From Rhizobium sp. FKL33 (GTDB lineage Bacteria; Pseudomonadota; Alphaproteobacteria; Rhizobiales; Rhizobiaceae): a DNA stretch of 64,000 bases. The first letter of the stretch is position 1, and each line of letters starts with the position of its first letter. The notes beneath the pieces were generated by a model, which worked only from the letters and a program-made list of their open reading frames with translations, had not been told where the DNA came from and did no database searches. The translations under genes and the position numbers were made by a program. The DNA lies in NCBI RefSeq assembly GCF_005222915.1, contig NZ_STFX01000018.1, positions 142,853 to 206,852 of the forward strand. The letters are read 5' to 3'. Positions 17,945-26,193 of the stretch are shown here, one piece after another.

Positions 17945-18916
17945 GTGAGTGCTTTGCTGGAAGACCTCCATGCCCGCGCCGTCGAGGCCATGGCCGCCTG
18001 GAGCCTGCCGGAACAGGCGCCGCGGCTTCTGAAACATCGCGAGAATGCGGTGTTCGAAGTTCGTCTCGCCAATGGCGCCAGGGCCGCGCTCCGGCTTCAT
18101 CGGCCGGGATACCACGCCGAAGACGCGCTTCTGTCGGAATTGCAGTGGATGGAAGACCTGCGTCGCCATGGCCTCGCGACGCCGGAGCCTATCGCCGCCG
18201 CCGACGGACGGCTGCTGATCTCGCTCGATCAGGCCGGTCAGTTCGCGGACCTCATCGATTGGATGGATGGCGCGCCGTTGGGCGCAACAGGACGTCCGCT
18301 CGCCCACAACCGCGATGAACTCCAGCGGATCTTTTTCGCCGTCGGCGCCGAGATGGCGCGGATGCACGCGATTGCCGACCGATGGCGGTGGCCTGAAACA
18401 TTTTCCCGTCTGTCGTGGGATTCCGACGGCCTGCTGGGCGAATGTCCCGTCTGGGGTCGCTTCTGGGATGCCGCGGGACTAGCGGACCCTGACCGACAGT
18501 TCCTCACCGATTTGCGCGGCGCCCTGCGCAAGCGGCTCGCAGAGATCGGTGACGGTCTCGACTTCGGGTTGGTTCATGCCGACCTCGTGCGCGAAAACAT
18601 TTTTGTCGGTCCGTCCGGCGTCGCGTTCATCGACTTCGACGATTGCGGCTTCGGATGGCGGCTATTCGACATCGCAACGACCCTTCTGCGCAACCGCCAG
18701 GAACCGGACTATGCTTTGATCGAGGCGTCTCTCATCGAAGGCTATCGCAGTGAAAGAGCCCTCACCGACGCCGATCTCCGGCAGTTGCCGCTGTTTCTGC
18801 TGTTGCGCAGCCTGACTTACATAGGCTGGATCGGCGATCGCCCGGACCTGCCGGACGCCGAGGAACGACTGGCGCGCTACGTCGCGGATGCGCGGAAGCT
18901 GTCCGATGCATCATGA
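17945..18916 (+). CDS. APH-family amino-alcohol kinase, partner of the phospho-lyase
   Basis: A 323-residue protein of the aminoglycoside-phosphotransferase/hydroxylysine-kinase fold. The catalytic HADLVREN motif (His211, Asp213, Asn218) and the metal-binding IDFDD motif (Asp230, Asp232) are intact. It uses GTG as start, 2 bases after the phospho-lyase stop. In animals hydroxylysine kinase of this fold works with an AGXT2L lyase, and in some bacteria kinase and lyase are neighbours or fused; the arrangement here matches. It is expected to phosphorylate the hydroxyl of an amino alcohol with a nucleoside triphosphate. Homoserine-kinase-like or spurious aminoglycoside activity is less likely in this context. 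Confidence 0.82.
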   Translation: MSALLEDLHARAVEAMAAWSLPEQAPRLLKHRENAVFEVRLANGARAALRLHRPGYHAEDALLSELQWMEDLRRHGLATPEPIAAADGRLLISLDQAGQFADLIDWMDGAPLGATGRPLAHNRDELQRIFFAVGAEMARMHAIADRWRWPETFSRLSWDSDGLLGECPVWGRFWDAAGLADPDRQFLTDLRGALRKRLAEIGDGLDFGLVHADLVRENIFVGPSGVAFIDFDDCGFGWRLFDIATTLLRNRQEPDYALIEASLIEGYRSERALTDADLRQLPLFLLLRSLTYIGWIGDRPDLPDAEERLARYVADARKLSDAS

Positions 18917-18922
18917 TCGCGA

Positions 18923-19396
18923 TTACGACTCCTCGTTGAAGGTCGACACTTCATCGAGCAAATCGAGCAGAAGATCGAGCTTTTCGCGTCCGAAATGCTT
19001 TTCGAGGCGGTCGTAGATCATGCGGCTTTCGGGCGCGACCTCATTGATGATCGCCATCCCTGCAGGCGTAATCTTCAAGAGCACCCGGCGTCCATCGTTC
19101 TCGTCCTTCAGCTTGGCGATGATCCCGCGTTCTTCGAGCGAGCGGATGATCCGCGTCAGGCTCGGCGCGAGAATGAAGGCCTTGTCGGCCATCTCCGAGG
19201 CGTCGACCGTCTCCTGTTCGGCCAGGATGCGGATGACGCGCCATTGCTGCTCGGTGATGTCATGGGTGCTGAGCATCGGTCGAAAATGGCTCATAACCGC
19301 TTCCCGGGCGCGCAGCAAAGCAATCGGAAGAGATCGGCGGGTGTTGCGCGGCAGGAAAGCGTCTTGAAGCATCTTTGGGGTCGGGCTTTCGGTCAT
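18923..19396 (-). CDS. hpaR: MarR-family repressor of homoprotocatechuate degradation
   Basis: A 157-residue winged-helix regulator. The LPIALLRAREAVMSHFRPML opening and ITEQQWRVIRILAE are hallmarks of HpaR, the repressor of the homoprotocatechuate meta-cleavage operon in enteric bacteria. It lies divergent from hpaF with 124 bases between starts, and a palindrome there overlaps the hpaF promoter. The start at 19396 has AAGGTAG upstream; in-frame ATGs at 19414 and 19447 are possible. It converges with the kinase gene with only 6 bases between stops. Confidence 0.92.
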   Translation of the reverse strand: MTESPTPKMLQDAFLPRNTRRSLPIALLRAREAVMSHFRPMLSTHDITEQQWRVIRILAEQETVDASEMADKAFILAPSLTRIIRSLEERGIIAKLKDENDGRRVLLKITPAGMAIINEVAPESRMIYDRLEKHFGREKLDLLLDLLDEVSTFNEES

Positions 19397-19462
19397 GCCG
19401 GGTTCTACCTTCATTTCCGGCCATTTTGCAATCGAAACGCCATCCAATGCGCGAGGACGCGC

Positions 19463-19495
19463 TTGACACTGCCATCCATTTTGTTAACATGTTAA
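19463..19495 (+). promoter_or_regulatory. hpaF promoter with overlapping HpaR-type operator
   Basis: TTGACA at 19463-19468 and TAACAT at 19485-19490 with a 16-base spacer form a sigma-70-like promoter facing hpaF. The perfect 12-bp palindrome TTAACATGTTAA at 19484-19495 covers the -10 element. A repressor bound there would block RNA polymerase, which fits the MarR-type HpaR encoded divergently. The palindrome resembles AT-rich MarR-family operators. Confidence 0.65.
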
Positions 19496-19520
19496 TTACA
19501 AGACGGGATCGGGAGGATCC

Positions 19521-19913
19521 ATGCCCCATTTTTCGATGGAATATTCCAGCAACCTCGATGGCGTGGTGGACTTTGCGGCTTTGTGCCGGCTGGTCCACCA
19601 GAAAATCCTTGAGACGGGCCTGTTCGAACTGGGGGCGGTCAGGGTGCGCGCCATCCGCTGCGAAGCCTATGCGATCGCCGATCTGCTGGAAGCGAACAGC
19701 TTTATCGACATGTCGTTTCGCGTGGGCAAGGGCCGAAGCGAAGACGATCGCAAGCGGACCGGAGATGCGATTTTCGCCGCCGTCACGGAATTTTTAGGCC
19801 CCCAATTCGCCACACCGCATTTTGCGCTGACCCTTGAAGTCCGCGAAATCGACCCGTCGCTGAGCTGGAAGAAAAACGCCATTCATCCACGCCTTCGCGC
19901 CCAAGCCAGCTGA
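19521..19913 (+). CDS. hpaF: 5-Carboxymethyl-2-hydroxymuconate delta-isomerase
   Basis: A 130-residue protein with the catalytic N-terminal proline exposed after Met removal (MPHFSMEYSSNL), the signature of CHMI in the tautomerase superfamily. It isomerises 5-carboxymethyl-2-hydroxymuconate in homoprotocatechuate degradation. The C-terminal region (EVREIDPSLSWKKNAIH) also matches the family. CGGGAGG precedes the start. It is the first gene of the hpaFEDGHI operon. Confidence 0.92.
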   Translation: MPHFSMEYSSNLDGVVDFAALCRLVHQKILETGLFELGAVRVRAIRCEAYAIADLLEANSFIDMSFRVGKGRSEDDRKRTGDAIFAAVTEFLGPQFATPHFALTLEVREIDPSLSWKKNAIHPRLRAQAS

Positions 19914-19981
19914 CTCCCCAACCTGACCTTATGCGAGCCCTGGCCCAGCCGCGGATCGCTCGACTGACCGATGGAGACGAC

Positions 19982-21496
19982 ATGTCTGAACTCGATGACA
20001 ACATTGCCAAGGCGCAAGCCTATATCGCCAAATTCGGCGGGACCGTGCTCAACCGCATTGACGGAGAGGATGTCGCCGCTGCCGACGGCGAGACTTTCGA
20101 AACGATCTCGCCCGTCGATCTGAAGCCGCTGGCCCGCGTTGCGCGCGGCAAGGCCGCAGATATCGACAAGGCGGCGAAAGCCGCCAAGGCCGCCTTCCCG
20201 GCCTGGGCCCAGATGGATGGTTCGGCCCGCAAGAAGCTTCTCCACAAGATCGCTGACGCCATTGTCGCCCGCGCCGAAGAGATCGCCTTCGTCGAATGTA
20301 TGGACACCGGCCAGTCCCTGAAATTCATGGCGAAAGCAGCCCTTCGCGGCGCAGAGAATTTTCGCTTCTTCGCGGATCGTGCGCCGGAAGCGCGCGATGG
20401 CAAGGCCCTGCGCGGCCCAGGCCAGATCAACATGACGACCCGCGTCCCCATCGGTCCGGTCGGCATCATCACGCCCTGGAACACGCCTTTCATGCTGTCG
20501 ACCTGGAAAATCGCGCCGGCGCTGGCGGCGGGGTGCACCATAGTTCACAAGCCGGCCGAATTTTCGCCGCTGACGGCGAGGCTGCTCGTCGAGATTGCTG
20601 AAGAGGCAGGCCTGCCCAAGGGCGTCTGGAACCTCGTCAACGGTTTCGGCGAAGATGCCGGCCGTGCACTGACCGAGCATCGGGACATCAAGGCGATCGG
20701 CTTCGTCGGCGAAAGCCGCACAGGCTCGATGATTATGAAACAGGGCGCAGATACGCTGAAGCGCGTGCACTTCGAACTCGGCGGCAAGAACCCGGTCGTG
20801 GTGTTCGCAGACGCCGATCTCGAACGCGCCGCCGACGCCGCCGTGTTCATGATCTATTCGCTCAACGGCGAACGCTGCACATCTTCCTCCCGGCTTCTGG
20901 TGGAGGAAAGCGTCTATGAGAAGTTCACCGCCATGGTGGCGGAGAAGGCCAAGCGCATCAAGGTGGGCCACCCGCTCGATCCGGCGACCGTGATCGGACC
21001 GCTGATCCATCCGGTTCATGAAAAGAAGGTGCTGGACTATATCGGCATCGGCAAGGGCGAAGGCGCAACTGTCGCCGCCGGCGGCGAGAAATACGACGGT
21101 CCCGGCGGCGGCTGCTATGTGTCGCCGACCCTTTTCACCAACGCCAACAACCGGATGCGGATCGCTCAGGAGGAGATTTTCGGACCGGTGCTGACCGCCA
21201 TCCCTTTCAGGGACGAAGCTGAGGCGCTCGCGCTCGCCAATGATGTCGATTACGGCCTGACCGGCTATCTCTGGACCAGCGACGTGACACGCGCCTTCCG
21301 TTTCACCGATGCGCTCGAAGCCGGGATGATCTGGGTGAATTCGGAAAATGTCCGCCATCTGCCGACGCCGTTCGGCGGCGTCAAGAATTCGGGCATCGGC
21401 CGCGACGGCGGCGACTGGTCGTTCGATTTCTACATGGAAACCAAGAACATCGCTTTCGCCAACACCGCCCATGCCATCCAGAAGCTTGGCGGCTGA
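19982..21496 (+). CDS. hpaE: 5-Carboxymethyl-2-hydroxymuconate semialdehyde dehydrogenase
   Basis: A 504-residue aldehyde dehydrogenase oxidising the ring-cleavage product of homoprotocatechuate. Glu265 in FELGGKN and Cys299 in NGERCTSSSRLL are the catalytic pair, and the C-terminal NSENVRHLPTPFGGVKNSG is characteristic of HpaE rather than of the general dehydrogenase at 9.3-10.8 kb. The start at 19982 has GGAG upstream; an in-frame ATG at 19931 is less likely. The gene lies between hpaF and hpaD. Confidence 0.93.
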   Translation: MSELDDNIAKAQAYIAKFGGTVLNRIDGEDVAAADGETFETISPVDLKPLARVARGKAADIDKAAKAAKAAFPAWAQMDGSARKKLLHKIADAIVARAEEIAFVECMDTGQSLKFMAKAALRGAENFRFFADRAPEARDGKALRGPGQINMTTRVPIGPVGIITPWNTPFMLSTWKIAPALAAGCTIVHKPAEFSPLTARLLVEIAEEAGLPKGVWNLVNGFGEDAGRALTEHRDIKAIGFVGESRTGSMIMKQGADTLKRVHFELGGKNPVVVFADADLERAADAAVFMIYSLNGERCTSSSRLLVEESVYEKFTAMVAEKAKRIKVGHPLDPATVIGPLIHPVHEKKVLDYIGIGKGEGATVAAGGEKYDGPGGGCYVSPTLFTNANNRMRIAQEEIFGPVLTAIPFRDEAEALALANDVDYGLTGYLWTSDVTRAFRFTDALEAGMIWVNSENVRHLPTPFGGVKNSGIGRDGGDWSFDFYMETKNIAFANTAHAIQKLGG

Positions 21497-21516
21497 TCTT
21501 ACTCGAGGAGGAACCC

Positions 21517-22497
21517 ATGGCATTGCCGACCCCCAATCTCTATCCGCCTTTCAACATCGTGCGCCTGAGCCATGTCGAGTTCGGCGTCACCGATCTCGCC
21601 AAATCACGCGCATTCTATGTCGACACGCTCGGCCTGCAGGTAACCGACGAGACATCCGATGCGATCTATCTCCGCGCCATGGAAGAGCGCGGCCACCACT
21701 GCATCGTGCTGCGCAAGTCCGACAAGGCGGAAGCCCGTGACCTCGGCTTCAAGGTCTATGACGAAGACGAACTCGACAAGGCCGCCAAATTCTTCGACGG
21801 CAAGGGCCTCGGCGTCGAATGGGTCGAGCGGCCCTATCAGGCTCGCACCTTCCGCACCCGCGATCCGCATGGCACGCCGCTCGAATTCTATTCGAAGATG
21901 GACCGTCTGCCGCCGATCCACCAGAAATATGCGCTCTACAAGGGCGTGAAGCCGCTGCGCATCGATCATTTCAATTGCTTCTCCCCCAATGTCGACGAGA
22001 GCGTCGCCTTCTACAACGAGATCGGTTTTCGGGTGACGGAATACACGTCGGATGAGGAAACCGGTCGGCTGTGGGCCGCCTGGACGCATCGCAAGGGCGG
22101 CGTCCACGACATCGCCTTCACCAATGGTCGCGGCCCGCGCCTTCACCACACCGCCTTCTGGGTGCCGACGCCGCTCAACATCATCGACCTGCTCGACCTG
22201 ATGTCGACGACGGGCTGGCTCCCCAATATCGAACGCGGCCCGGGCAGACATGGCATATCGAACGCCTTCTTCCTCTATGTCCGCGACCCCGACGGCCATC
22301 GCATCGAGATCTATTGCTCGGACTACCAGACGGTCGATCCCGATCTCGAGCCGATCAGATGGGACCTCAAGGATCCGCAACGGCAGACGCTCTGGGGCGC
22401 TCCCGCTCCGCGATCCTGGTTCGAGGAAGGAAGCCTGTTCGCCGGCGCCGAACCCGTGGCGTCCCAACTCAGCGCGCAGCCGATCATCGCGCCATAA
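21517..22497 (+). CDS. hpaD: 3,4-Dihydroxyphenylacetate (homoprotocatechuate) 2,3-dioxygenase, type I extradiol
   Basis: A 326-residue two-domain vicinal-oxygen-chelate dioxygenase. By comparison with the well-studied Brevibacterium/Arthrobacter homoprotocatechuate dioxygenases, the metal ligands are His151 (RIDHFN), His211 (RLHHTAF) and Glu264 (HRIEIY), and the second-sphere His197 (VHDIAF) and Tyr254 (FFLYV) are kept. It opens the ring of 3,4-dihydroxyphenylacetate to 5-carboxymethyl-2-hydroxymuconate semialdehyde. Enteric HpaD belongs to an unrelated type II family, so this cluster uses the actinobacterial-type enzyme. GAGGAGG precedes the start. Confidence 0.94.
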   Translation: MALPTPNLYPPFNIVRLSHVEFGVTDLAKSRAFYVDTLGLQVTDETSDAIYLRAMEERGHHCIVLRKSDKAEARDLGFKVYDEDELDKAAKFFDGKGLGVEWVERPYQARTFRTRDPHGTPLEFYSKMDRLPPIHQKYALYKGVKPLRIDHFNCFSPNVDESVAFYNEIGFRVTEYTSDEETGRLWAAWTHRKGGVHDIAFTNGRGPRLHHTAFWVPTPLNIIDLLDLMSTTGWLPNIERGPGRHGISNAFFLYVRDPDGHRIEIYCSDYQTVDPDLEPIRWDLKDPQRQTLWGAPAPRSWFEEGSLFAGAEPVASQLSAQPIIAP

Positions 22498-22519
22498 GCT
22501 GTTGGTCCGTCGAAACAAA

Positions 22520-22549
22520 GACGCGCGCCCGTCTCCACGGGCGCGTGTC
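22520..22549. repeat. Intercistronic hairpin between hpaD and hpaG
   Basis: A 13-bp stem with one G-U pair and a 4-base loop (CTCC) lies 22 bases after the hpaD stop. No T-run follows on the plus strand, so a partial terminator or an mRNA 3'-end stabiliser of the hpaFED segment is more likely than a complete stop, since hpaGHI continue in the same direction. Confidence 0.6.
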
Positions 22550-22602
22550 CAAACCGGATGGTGAAACAGCGCAGCAACCGTGCGAATGCGCGAGGATAGA
22601 AC

Positions 22603-23466
22603 ATGACAGCGAGATTGGTCAGCTTCTCCACCCCCGATGGCCATGGCTATGGTCTTCTCAAGAACGACGGCCTGGTCGTGCTTTCGTCGCGCCATCCAGA
22701 ATGGCGGACCCTGCGCGAGGTCATCGAGGCGGGAGCACTCGCTCGACTGGCCGAAGAGGGCGCAACATTGCCGCCAGATCTCGACCATGGCGAGTTTCGT
22801 TTCGAGATCCCGGTTCCCTGCCCCGAAAAACTGATCTGCGTCGGCGTCAATTTTCCCGATCGCAATGAAGAGTACAAGGACGGGCAGGCAGCGCCGCCCA
22901 ACCCCTCGCTCTTCATTCGCTTCCCTCGCTCCTTTACCGGCCATGATCAACCGCTGATCCGGCCGCCGGAAAGCCCGCAGCTCGACTATGAGGGCGAAAT
23001 CGTCATTGTCGTCGGCAAGAGCGGCCGCCGTATCGCTGATGCCGATGCGCTCGACCATATTGCGGCGCTGTCGCTCTGTAACGAAGGCACGATCCGCGAC
23101 TGGGTGCGTCACGCCAAATTCAACGTCACGCAGGGCAAGAATTTCGATCGCAGCGGTTCGATCGGCCCTTGGTTGGTTCCCTATACGGACGAAAGCCAGT
23201 TGGCCGACATCCAGCTCACGACGCGCGTCAACGGCGAGGTGCGGCAGCAGGATCGCACCAGCAGAATGATCTTCTCGTTCCGAAAGATCATCTCCTATAT
23301 CTCGACCTTCACGACGCTCGCGCCCGGCGATGTGATCGTGACGGGAACGCCGACGGGAGCTGGAGCCCGTTTCGATCCGCCGATCTGGCTGAAGCCCGGC
23401 GACATCGTGGAAGTCGAGGCCGATGGCATCGGTCTTTTGCGCAACACCATCGCCGACGAGGTCTGA
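22603..23466 (+). CDS. hpaG: Fumarylacetoacetate-hydrolase-family decarboxylase/isomerase of the Hpa pathway
   Basis: A 287-residue FAH-fold protein, with the metal-site region YEGEIVIVVGK and the GKNFDRSGSIGPWLV segment. In the Hpa pathway this family decarboxylates 5-oxopent-3-ene-1,2,5-tricarboxylate and isomerises 2-hydroxyhepta-2,4-dienedioate. The enteric HpaG is a fusion of two such domains (about 430 residues); here only one domain is encoded, so it must do both steps or another FAH protein elsewhere helps. It precedes hpaH by 3 bases. Confidence 0.88.
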   Translation: MTARLVSFSTPDGHGYGLLKNDGLVVLSSRHPEWRTLREVIEAGALARLAEEGATLPPDLDHGEFRFEIPVPCPEKLICVGVNFPDRNEEYKDGQAAPPNPSLFIRFPRSFTGHDQPLIRPPESPQLDYEGEIVIVVGKSGRRIADADALDHIAALSLCNEGTIRDWVRHAKFNVTQGKNFDRSGSIGPWLVPYTDESQLADIQLTTRVNGEVRQQDRTSRMIFSFRKIISYISTFTTLAPGDVIVTGTPTGAGARFDPPIWLKPGDIVEVEADGIGLLRNTIADEV

Positions 23467-23469
23467 CTC

Positions 23470-24273
23470 ATGTTGACGCAAGATGAAATTCTCTCGGCGG
23501 CTCGGGCGCTCGACGAGGCGGAAAGAACCCGCCGGCAAACGGGCCTGCTGTCGCTCAGACATCCCGAGATGACCATGGACGACGCCTATGCGGTTCAGGG
23601 CGCCTGGGTTCGCCAGAAGATCGCCGCGGGCCGTCGCGTCATCGGATGGAAGATCGGGTTGACGTCCAAGGCGATGCAATATGCGCTGAACATCGACATA
23701 CCGGATTCCGGCGTTCTTCTCGACGACATGGCTTTCGAAGATGGCGCGAGCATTCCGGAAGACCGTTTCATTCAGCCGCGTATCGAGGCCGAAATCGCAT
23801 TTGTGATGAAAACGGCGCTCAAGGGCCCCGGGGTCACCCTGTTCGACGTGCTCAACGCCACCGACTATGTCACTCCGGCGCTCGAGATCCTCGACACCCG
23901 CATCCTGCGGGTAGACCCGGACACCAGGAAGACGCGGACGATCGTCGACACGATCTCAGACAACGCCGCCAATGCCGGCATCGTCATCGGCGGTCGGCAG
24001 ATGCGGCCCGACGCGCTGGACATGCGCTGGATGGGCGCGATCGTCTCGCGCAATGCCGAGGTCGAGGAGACCGGACTTGGCGCGGGCGTCCTCAATCATC
24101 CTGCGCGGGGCGTCGCCTGGCTGGCCAATCGCCTGGCCCAGTATGGAGACGGCATCGAAGCGGGTCAGATCGTGCTCGCCGGCTCGTTCATTCGTCCTGT
24201 CGAAGCGCGCCACGGCGACACGATCGTCGGAGATTTCGGTCCCTACGGCACGATCAGCTGCCATTTCAGATAG
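23470..24273 (+). CDS. hpaH: 2-Oxohept-3-enedioate hydratase
   Basis: A 267-residue hydratase of the HpaH/MhpD family, with a helical N-terminal part and the FAH-like barrel (GWKIGLTSKAMQ, EAEIAFVMK, ALEILDTRI). It adds water to 2-oxohept-3-ene-1,7-dioate to give 4-hydroxy-2-oxoheptanedioate, the substrate of the aldolase encoded next. The gene lies between hpaG and hpaI with gaps of 3 and 9 bases. Confidence 0.93.
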   Translation: MLTQDEILSAARALDEAERTRRQTGLLSLRHPEMTMDDAYAVQGAWVRQKIAAGRRVIGWKIGLTSKAMQYALNIDIPDSGVLLDDMAFEDGASIPEDRFIQPRIEAEIAFVMKTALKGPGVTLFDVLNATDYVTPALEILDTRILRVDPDTRKTRTIVDTISDNAANAGIVIGGRQMRPDALDMRWMGAIVSRNAEVEETGLGAGVLNHPARGVAWLANRLAQYGDGIEAGQIVLAGSFIRPVEARHGDTIVGDFGPYGTISCHFR

Positions 24274-24282
24274 GATAGGCCA

Positions 24283-25092
24283 ATGCCCGCGCCAAAGAAC
24301 AGCTTCAAGGCCGCCCTCGCGCAAGGCCGAACGCAGATCGGTCTCTGGGCAGCGCTGACGAGCCCGATCACGGCAGAAATCTGCGCCAGCGCCGGCTTCG
24401 ACTGGGTGCTACTCGATGCCGAACATGCGCCGAACGACATTCCGACGCTAATGGCGCAGCTACAGGCCATGGCTCCGCATCCAGCCCATGCGATCGTGCG
24501 GCCGCCCATCGGCGAAACCTGGCTCATCAAGCAGATCCTCGACATCGGGGCGCAAACGATCCTCGTGCCGATGGTGGAAACGAAAGAGCAGGCCGAAGCC
24601 ATGGTTCGCGCCGTGCGCTATCCGCCCCACGGCGTCCGCGGCGTCGGCGCATCACTCGCTCGCGCCTCGGCTTTCAACCGCATTCCGGATTATCTGCAGA
24701 CCGCCAATGACGAAATCTGTCTCCTTCTGCAGATCGAAAGCCGCGCCGGCCTCGTCAATCTCGACGCGATCACGGCGACCGAGGGCGTCGACGGCGTCTT
24801 CATCGGCCCCGCCGATCTCGCAGCCGACATGGGATTTCTCGGCAAACCCGGCGCCGACGAGGTGCAGACTGCGGTGACCGAGGCTCTGGTTCGGATCCAG
24901 TCGCTCGGCAAGGCGGCCGGGATACTTACTGCCGATCAATCGCTGGCGCGGCGATACGTCGAACTCGGCGCTAGCTTTGTGGGGATCGGCAGCGATGTCG
25001 GCTTGCTCGTCAACGCAACCGGCAGATTGTTGAGCGATTTTCGCGAGCACAATCAATCCGTAATGGGTCCGGCAGCAGGACAAGTCTACTGA
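24283..25092 (+). CDS. hpaI: 4-Hydroxy-2-oxoheptanedioate aldolase
   Basis: A 269-residue class II pyruvate aldolase of the HpcH/HpaI family. The GFDWVLLDAEHAPND motif with the catalytic His, the metal-binding Glu in LLQIESRAG and Asp in FIGPADLAADMG are present. It splits 4-hydroxy-2-oxoheptanedioate into pyruvate and succinic semialdehyde, the last step of the pathway. It is the last gene of the hpaF-hpaI operon and converges with the nucleoside transporter operon. No dedicated succinic semialdehyde dehydrogenase follows. Confidence 0.94.
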   Translation: MPAPKNSFKAALAQGRTQIGLWAALTSPITAEICASAGFDWVLLDAEHAPNDIPTLMAQLQAMAPHPAHAIVRPPIGETWLIKQILDIGAQTILVPMVETKEQAEAMVRAVRYPPHGVRGVGASLARASAFNRIPDYLQTANDEICLLLQIESRAGLVNLDAITATEGVDGVFIGPADLAADMGFLGKPGADEVQTAVTEALVRIQSLGKAAGILTADQSLARRYVELGASFVGIGSDVGLLVNATGRLLSDFREHNQSVMGPAAGQVY

Positions 25093-25233
25093 ATGCTCCA
25101 ATGAACCCCGACAACGGAAGCGCTGCAATCATACAATAGACAGATGACGCAGTTCGATCACGGTAAGCGCCGCAGCCTACGATCCGCCCTTTTCGCGGGC
25201 TGCCGAGACCTTGAGCCGATGCTTCGAAGTCTT

Positions 25234-25274
25234 GGTTTCTCCGTGGTTCCCAGCGTAGACAAACCGGAGAGACC
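25234..25274. terminator. Imperfect hairpin between convergent operons
   Basis: GGTTTCTCCG pairs with CGGAGAGACC (one G-U) around a 21-base loop that itself contains GGTT and AACC. It lies between the hpaI stop and the 3' end of the convergent permease gene. There is no strong T-run. The 197 bases between the two operons otherwise show nothing I can name. Confidence 0.4.
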
Positions 25275-25289
25275 AGCAAGCACCCGCGC

Positions 25290-26192
25290 TTACGCACGCC
25301 GAATGATCGGCCGGTTCGCCAGCATCAGCACGACGATCGTCATGACATAAGGCAGAGCCGAAAAAGCTTCGGTCGGCAGTCCCGCGAGACCGCCTTGCGC
25401 CCGTAGTCCGAGACTGTCGAAAAAGGCGAAGATCAATGCGCCGATCAGCGCCCCGAGCGGCGTCCAGCGGCCGACGATCACGATCGCCAAGGCGATATAG
25501 CCGCGGCCATTGGTCAGCCCATCATTATAAGAGCCGAGAACGGCAAGCGTGATCGCCGCGCCCGCAAGCCCCATGAAGGCGCCGCCAAGCGTGATGGCGA
25601 TGTAGCGGACGCGATCGACATTGACGCCGCGCATTTCCGCCGCCGCGCGGTCTTCTCCGACCGCCGTCAGGATCAGGCCGAGGCGGGTTCGGTTGAGGAG
25701 ATAGATGGCGACGATCAGCACCAGGATCATCGCGTAAGTTAGCGCGTTCTGCCGAAACAGGATCGAACCGATAAATGGGATATCCACCAGTCCGGGAATT
25801 GTGATCATCGGCACCAGCGGCACGAAGATCGCTGTTTGCCCCGAGGGTTGCCAGAGCTGGAACACATAGGATGTGAGCCCTGCCCCAATCAGCGAGATCG
25901 CGATGCCGATGACGATCTGGTCGGCGTTGAAACGGATCACCGACACCGCCAACAGAAGACCATAGATGGCGCCGACAAGGCAGGCTCCGGCGAGGCCTGC
26001 GCCCCATCCGGCGAAATAGGCGAAGACCAGCGCGGCGAAGGCGCCGGCAGTCATGACGCCGTCGATACCGAGATTGATGGCGCCGGCTTTTTCGGTGATC
26101 ATCTCTCCAAGCGCCGCAATAAACAACGGCGTCGCCAGCCTGAGCATGCCTCCGAGCACGATTTCCCAGAAGACCGGATCGGACCAATCCAT
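25290..26192 (-). CDS. Nucleoside-type ABC transporter permease (second)
   Basis: A 300-residue membrane protein with about eight to nine hydrophobic segments, of the BPD_transp_2 family used by BMP-type nucleoside importers. The opening GGMLRLATPLFIAALGEMI and the following ITEKAGAINLGIDGVM are typical. It is the last gene of the minus-strand purine operon, one base from its partner permease, and forms the channel with it. The substrate is inferred to be a purine nucleoside or base from the BMP-type binding protein and deaminases in the same operon. Confidence 0.9.
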   Translation of the reverse strand: MDWSDPVFWEIVLGGMLRLATPLFIAALGEMITEKAGAINLGIDGVMTAGAFAALVFAYFAGWGAGLAGACLVGAIYGLLLAVSVIRFNADQIVIGIAISLIGAGLTSYVFQLWQPSGQTAIFVPLVPMITIPGLVDIPFIGSILFRQNALTYAMILVLIVAIYLLNRTRLGLILTAVGEDRAAAEMRGVNVDRVRYIAITLGGAFMGLAGAAITLAVLGSYNDGLTNGRGYIALAIVIVGRWTPLGALIGALIFAFFDSLGLRAQGGLAGLPTEAFSALPYVMTIVVLMLANRPIIRRA

Positions 26193-26193
26193 C

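Noticed and set aside
21604..23679. Open frame of nearly 700 codons on the minus strand
   Set aside because: Antisense to hpaD and hpaG, which carry complete metal-binding motifs.
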